A model generated the notes under the pieces. It searched no databases. It saw only the letters and a program-made list of their open reading frames with translations, and was not told the origin of the DNA. The position numbers and the translations under genes are program-made. 8,449 nucleotides of DNA. Origin: Spirochaetales bacterium. Lineage in GTDB: Bacteria > Spirochaetota > Spirochaetia > DTKZ01. The stretch covers positions 1 through 8,449 of the forward strand of contig JAISAF010000086.1 of assembly GCA_031266855.1 (NCBI GenBank), in the 5' to 3' direction. Shown here piece after piece: positions 5,516-8,449 of the stretch (position 1 is the first letter of the stretch; every line of letters starts with the position of its first letter).

Positions 5516-5529
5516 GTTTCAGATACGAT
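5516..5529 (+). repeat. 14-bp direct repeat, right copy
   Basis: Exact copy of GTTTCAGATACGAT at 5005-5018. It lies 38 bp before the lipoprotein start codon. It may be a duplication made when the intervening sequence inserted, or the remains of a larger duplication of gene-end sequence. Confidence 0.8.
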
Positions 5530-5567
5530 AGGCAATTTCAAATGAAAATAAGGGGGAGTAAACCGGA

Positions 5568-6668
5568 ATGAAACCTTATGGATGTGGAATACTCCTTGGA
5601 CTGCTGCTGACGCTTTTCTCATGTAAAACCATACAGGACGATTTATACATGTCGGCTGAGGGGCTGCCGGGGGCGGACCTTGAAGAAATTGAAAACACGA
5701 TTGTCGCCCTTGACGCCGGTCATGAGAGCGCCTGGCTTGAGGCCGCGCGGCGGCGCATACGGGAACTGGACGCGCAGCCCATTCAGGATCGGGCCTTCAA
5801 GGCCCAGCTTGCGGCGTGGTCCGGCAGACTGTACCTGCTGGAAGGCTCCAGGACTAGGGCCGAGGAGCAGCTTGCGGCCTCCCGGGAACTCCTGCCAGGT
5901 ACGATTCAGGCATCCGTTCTTGCCGCGCGGCTGGAACGCGATGCGGAAAAACGGCTCGGCATTATTGAGGATGCCTTGAAAGCTGACCCGGCTTCCGGCG
6001 AACTGGGTATTGAACGGGCACGGGTCTTTCTGGAACAGGGCCGCTACCGCGAATCGGCGGCAGCCTTTGATACTGCCTTCGCACGGCTGTCTGCCATCTA
6101 TGGGCAAACCTACCGGGCCGACAGGGACAGAGCCTGGGATATGCGGAACATCGCGCCCGGACAAAGCGCGGCCGCGGCTCTGGCCCAGCTTTCCGAGCTG
6201 TCCTGGGGCGACGTAATAGAACTTACCACAGCGGAAACCAGCCTTTTGACCTTTCTTACCGCGGGAAAGGACTGGCCAAAGGCCGACCTGTTTTCGCGCC
6301 TCGCCGCCCGATCGATTATTCCCCCATCACAGGCAGCGGGCCTGGAAGAACTTCCCGCCGGAAGCCCCGCCATCAGCGATACCGTCCTTCGTTCAGGCGC
6401 CGCCTGGTTTCTATGGCATCTTGTAGCGGAAAACCGTTCCGACAAAACCCTGCTCACACGCTACTCCAGCCGTTACGCAAACCGCCGCCCGCTCCCCTCC
6501 AGTCCCGTCGCGGACATACCAGTCTCCTCAATCTTTTTTGACTCCATCCTCGGCTGCGTCGAACGGGAAATCATGAGCCTTCCCGACGGAAAATCCTTTT
6601 TCCCCACGCAAACCATACGCGGCGCCGCCTTTCTGAATATGCTAACCAAAGCGGATCCCTCCCGGTAG
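5568..6668 (+). CDS. TPR lipoprotein with degenerate SLH-like C-terminus
   Basis: This encodes 366 residues starting at ATG 5568 behind a strong AGGGGGAG site (5551-5558, 9 nt spacing). A short basic start, hydrophobic residues 8-18 and Leu16-Phe17-Ser18-Cys19 form a lipobox. Phe at -2 is unusual for enterics but tolerated in spirochaetes, so the protein is predicted to be lipid-anchored at Cys19 and exported. Residues about 53-175 are alpha-helical with TPR-like pairs (clearest at 113-172, with Ala-Asp-Pro-Ala-Ser-Gly-Glu-Leu-Gly then Leu-Glu-Gln-Gly-Arg-Tyr). The last 60 residues (Pro313-Val-Ala-Asp-Ile-Pro, Phe-Phe-Asp-Ser-Ile-Leu-Gly-Cys-Val-Glu-Arg, Gly341-Lys-Ser-Phe-Phe-Pro, then Thr-Ile-Arg-Gly-Ala-Ala-Phe) follow the spacing of an S-layer homology module. 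The usual Thr-Arg-Ala-Glu motif is altered to Ile-Arg-Gly-Ala. A scaffolding role at the cell envelope is inferred. It may be functionally tied to the large protein upstream on the same strand. Confidence 0.88.
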   Translation: MKPYGCGILLGLLLTLFSCKTIQDDLYMSAEGLPGADLEEIENTIVALDAGHESAWLEAARRRIRELDAQPIQDRAFKAQLAAWSGRLYLLEGSRTRAEEQLAASRELLPGTIQASVLAARLERDAEKRLGIIEDALKADPASGELGIERARVFLEQGRYRESAAAFDTAFARLSAIYGQTYRADRDRAWDMRNIAPGQSAAAALAQLSELSWGDVIELTTAETSLLTFLTAGKDWPKADLFSRLAARSIIPPSQAAGLEELPAGSPAISDTVLRSGAAWFLWHLVAENRSDKTLLTRYSSRYANRRPLPSSPVADIPVSSIFFDSILGCVEREIMSLPDGKSFFPTQTIRGAAFLNMLTKADPSR

Positions 6669-6682
6669 GAATTTCAGATTCA

Positions 6683-6821
6683 GGGCGCCTCCCCGGCGCT
6701 CCGCGCCGGGGCCGGGCTTTCCGCTGCAAGTCCTCGGCCCGCCCGTGGCGGGCCTGTGGGCTTTCCGCTCCAATCCCTGGCGCCGCCCAGCGGCAACGCG
6801 AAATTGCGTACGCAATTTCGC
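6683..6821 (+). repeat. hairpin-mosaic repeat element, copy D
   Basis: Same order as copy A. Stem 1 has GC-only arms (CCCCGGCGC, 6691-6699 with 6703-6711). The first conserved block is at 6714-6733. Stem 2 is 8 bp with completely different arms (GGCCCGCC, 6736-6743 with 6747-6754). The second block is at 6758-6777. The GC box, ending GCCCAGCG at 6792, is identical to that of copy A, and stem 3 is a perfect 24-bp palindrome (6798-6821). Where A and C have AT-rich arms, D has GC-rich arms, yet every stem is fully paired. It starts 15 bp after the lipoprotein stop codon and contains no T-run typical of a terminator. Confidence 0.85.
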
Positions 6822-6838
6822 ACCAACATACCCCGCCC

Positions 6839-6888
6839 GGCGCAGTCTCCAGACTACGCCGTGTTAAAAGCAAGGCTTCCTGCCTTGC
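6839..6888. repeat. two small hairpins outboard of copy D
   Basis: An imperfect hairpin (6839-6848 with 6851-6860, AGTCT/AGACT core, one mismatch) is followed by a perfect 7-bp hairpin (GCAAGGC, 6870-6876 with 6882-6888). They continue the string of hairpins beyond stem 3, as in copies B and C. No conserved block separates them. Confidence 0.55.
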
Positions 6889-6954
6889 AATTGTCAAAAA
6901 CACGCTCCCTAAAGTACGTTTACCTGGGCACAGGCAAAGTCGCGACCGCCGGGA

Positions 6955-6970
6955 AGCGCGATTACGCGCT
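6955..6970. repeat. 6-bp hairpin spanning the stop codon of the ATPase/nuclease gene
   Basis: AGCGCG (6955-6960) pairs perfectly with CGCGCT (6965-6970) around a 4-nt loop. The TAA stop of the minus-strand gene (6962-6964) lies in the loop. The hairpin is the last of the series that begins in copy D. No T-run follows on the minus strand, so termination is not indicated. Confidence 0.5.
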
Positions 6971-8449
6971 CAGCCATCTTCCTATGGTACGCGTTTGCCT
7001 GTCAAACTCTACACCCACCTTAACCAGAGTTTTTCCCTCCGCGCTGTAGGGCAGAAGGTATCCTTTCCGGTCTATCTGATCCAGAGCCTCTTCCGCTGTT
7101 CCGCCGCCGGCAAGTTTGAACTCAAATACATAGATGGTGTCCCTGCGCATAACAGTCATGTCGCTGCGCCCCGCGGCAGAGGCCACCTCCGCCTGCGCGA
7201 ATTCCCCCATCAATGTAAAAACCAGATACAGCAGCGTCTGATAGTGGTACTCGTTCTGCGGGGTAAGCGGGTAGGGGATGCCGGAAAATAAAGCCCGGAA
7301 GCGGTTCATAAGCGAATCAATATTATGGGCGTCTAGGTCTTTCATGAAGCTGCCTATGTACAGGCCCTGCCTGCCTCCGCCCGCCCAGGGACTATAGGCG
7401 GATAAAAGCTCTTTCAGAAAACCGTATTCAACCTCTTCGTTGGGAAAGCCCAGGGTATATTCGTTCAATCCGGGGTCATAGCCCTTTATTGTCAGGTATC
7501 CGCTCTGGTAAAGCAGGGGCACAATGCCGCTGCTGTCAAAGCGGTAGTCCATGATGGAATTCGCGCTGATAGTAACACTGTCTTTCAGCGAGGGAAGGTC
7601 AAAATTGATTTTTGCCAGAGTCTTTACCAGAAAGGTGGGAGTGCCGGTCTCAAACCAGTAATACTGAAACTTTTTCCTTTTCAAAGTATTAAGCAGGCTG
7701 AATGGATTGTACACCCCTTCGGTGTCTTCGGCAAAATGGTAGCCGTTGTAGCGTTTGCGCGTTTCCTCCAGAGCGGCCTCAAAACTCATGCCGTTTTTTT
7801 CCGCCAGGGCCTGAATGTCGGGGCTGAAATACCGCGAAAGCTCCACTCCGGTAATGCCGCACAGGGGCGCGTACTCTTCCATTAAGCTTATGTCGAGAAG
7901 CTGATTGAGTTCGCTGAAGATGCTTACTTTAGGGAACTTTGTAATCCCGGTAATAAGATAAAACTTCAACCAGGGGTCGGCGGATTTCAGCACGCCGTAG
8001 AAGGAGCTTAGTGTGTCCCGCGCATAGTCGCGCCCGGCTGTATCGCCAGCTTCCAGAAGGGGTTTGTCGTACTCGTCGATAAGCACGACCACTTTTCTCC
8101 CTGTTTTTTCGGCGGCCCTTTCAATTAAACCCTGAAAGCGGGCGGGGAAAGAGGTTTCTTTCGGATTTTCGCCCCAGGTTTTTTCCAGCCTGGCAAGGCT
8201 GTTGTCTATCGCCGTGTTCAGCCCCGGGGGTTCACGGTAATCCCCCGCATTAAAATCGATGTGGAATACCGGATAGCTCCGCCATTCCTTTTCCAGTTCC
8301 ACCGCCGCGAGCGCCGGCTGGCCCGATACAGCCGTAAACAATTCCTTTTTCCCCTCAAAATAGGCTTTCAGGGTCGACAGCAGAAGGCTCTTGCCGAAGC
8401 GCCTTGGACGGCTGAGAAAATAGGGTTTGCCCTCGTTGACAAGCCGGTA
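6962..8449 (-). CDS. AAA-ATPase-like / PD-(D/E)XK nuclease family protein, 5'-partial
   Basis: 495 residues are visible. The frame is open to the right edge of the window, so the start and probably about 20-40 N-terminal residues are missing. In-frame TTG codons such as 8339-8341 are internal, since the code before them is clearly family sequence. Visible residues 14-24 (Arg-Pro-Arg-Arg-Phe-Gly-Lys-Ser-Leu-Leu-Leu) are the Walker A-like signature of the AAA-ATPase-like family (PF09820), and Val-Val-Val-Leu-Ile-Asp-Glu-Tyr-Asp (120-128) is Walker B. The C-terminal domain has Gly-Arg-Ser-Asp (427-430) and Phe-Glu-Phe-Lys (442-445), the D and ExK of a PD-(D/E)XK nuclease fold (PF08011). Both centres look intact. 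The family is often present in many copies per genome in gut Treponema and Bacteroidetes; its role is not established, with mobile-element or defence roles proposed. The 3' end abuts the hairpin series of element D. Confidence 0.93.
   Translation of the reverse strand, partial: YRLVNEGKPYFLSRPRRFGKSLLLSTLKAYFEGKKELFTAVSGQPALAAVELEKEWRSYPVFHIDFNAGDYREPPGLNTAIDNSLARLEKTWGENPKETSFPARFQGLIERAAEKTGRKVVVLIDEYDKPLLEAGDTAGRDYARDTLSSFYGVLKSADPWLKFYLITGITKFPKVSIFSELNQLLDISLMEEYAPLCGITGVELSRYFSPDIQALAEKNGMSFEAALEETRKRYNGYHFAEDTEGVYNPFSLLNTLKRKKFQYYWFETGTPTFLVKTLAKINFDLPSLKDSVTISANSIMDYRFDSSGIVPLLYQSGYLTIKGYDPGLNEYTLGFPNEEVEYGFLKELLSAYSPWAGGGRQGLYIGSFMKDLDAHNIDSLMNRFRALFSGIPYPLTPQNEYHYQTLLYLVFTLMGEFAQAEVASAAGRSDMTVMRRDTIYVFEFKLAGGGTAEEALDQIDRKGYLLPYSAEGKTLVKVGVEFDRQTRTIGRWLSA

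Noticed and set aside
5643..6164. 173-residue minus-strand open frame
   Set aside because: It lies opposite the TPR lipoprotein gene, which has a strong ribosome site, a lipobox and domain structure; no domain is seen in the antisense frame.

Overview
The window looks like a bacterial chromosome segment, most probably from a spirochaete of the Treponema group. The clues are a relaxed Leu-Phe-Ser-Cys lipobox, a TPR lipoprotein with a weak S-layer-homology-like tail, and a member of the AAA-ATPase-like/PD-(D/E)XK family that is abundant in host-associated anaerobes such as Treponema. This placement is inference from gene style; no rRNA or housekeeping marker is present.

Layout. Positions 1-246 are intergenic and hold repeat element A. 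Positions 247-1671 form an AT-rich patch (about 30% GC in a line counted by hand) with a small TPR-like protein gene (+) facing a two-gene nucleotidyltransferase/HEPN toxin-antitoxin-type operon (-). Positions 1672-2253 hold the promoter of that operon, a possible broken gene end and repeat element B. Positions 2254-5001 encode a large membrane-anchored extracytoplasmic protein with a C-terminal propeller-like region; this gene is GC-rich (70% in one hand-counted line). Positions 5002-5567 hold a 16-bp tandem repeat, a 14-bp direct repeat pair and element C. Positions 5568-6668 encode the TPR lipoprotein. Positions 6669-6961 hold element D. Positions 6962-8449 carry the AAA-ATPase-like/nuclease gene (-), whose N-terminus lies beyond the window.

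The most striking content is non-coding. All four larger gaps between genes contain one family of element built from conserved blocks alternating with hairpins. The conserved blocks stay nearly the same from copy to copy, while the hairpin arms change sequence completely and remain self-complementary. In the best-aligned hairpin, five of eight base pairs change in compensating fashion between copies. Copies A and D run on +, B and C on -. A and B bracket the AT-rich patch, and C and D bracket the lipoprotein gene. I do not recognise this family under a name. It could be a non-autonomous mobile element, a recombination substrate or a structured RNA.

Genes working together: only the MNT/HEPN pair has a clear functional link (14-bp overlap, shared promoter). 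The large anchored protein and the lipoprotein lie on the same strand and are both predicted to be extracytoplasmic, but 566 bp of repeat-filled sequence separates them. No tRNA, rRNA or CRISPR array was seen.
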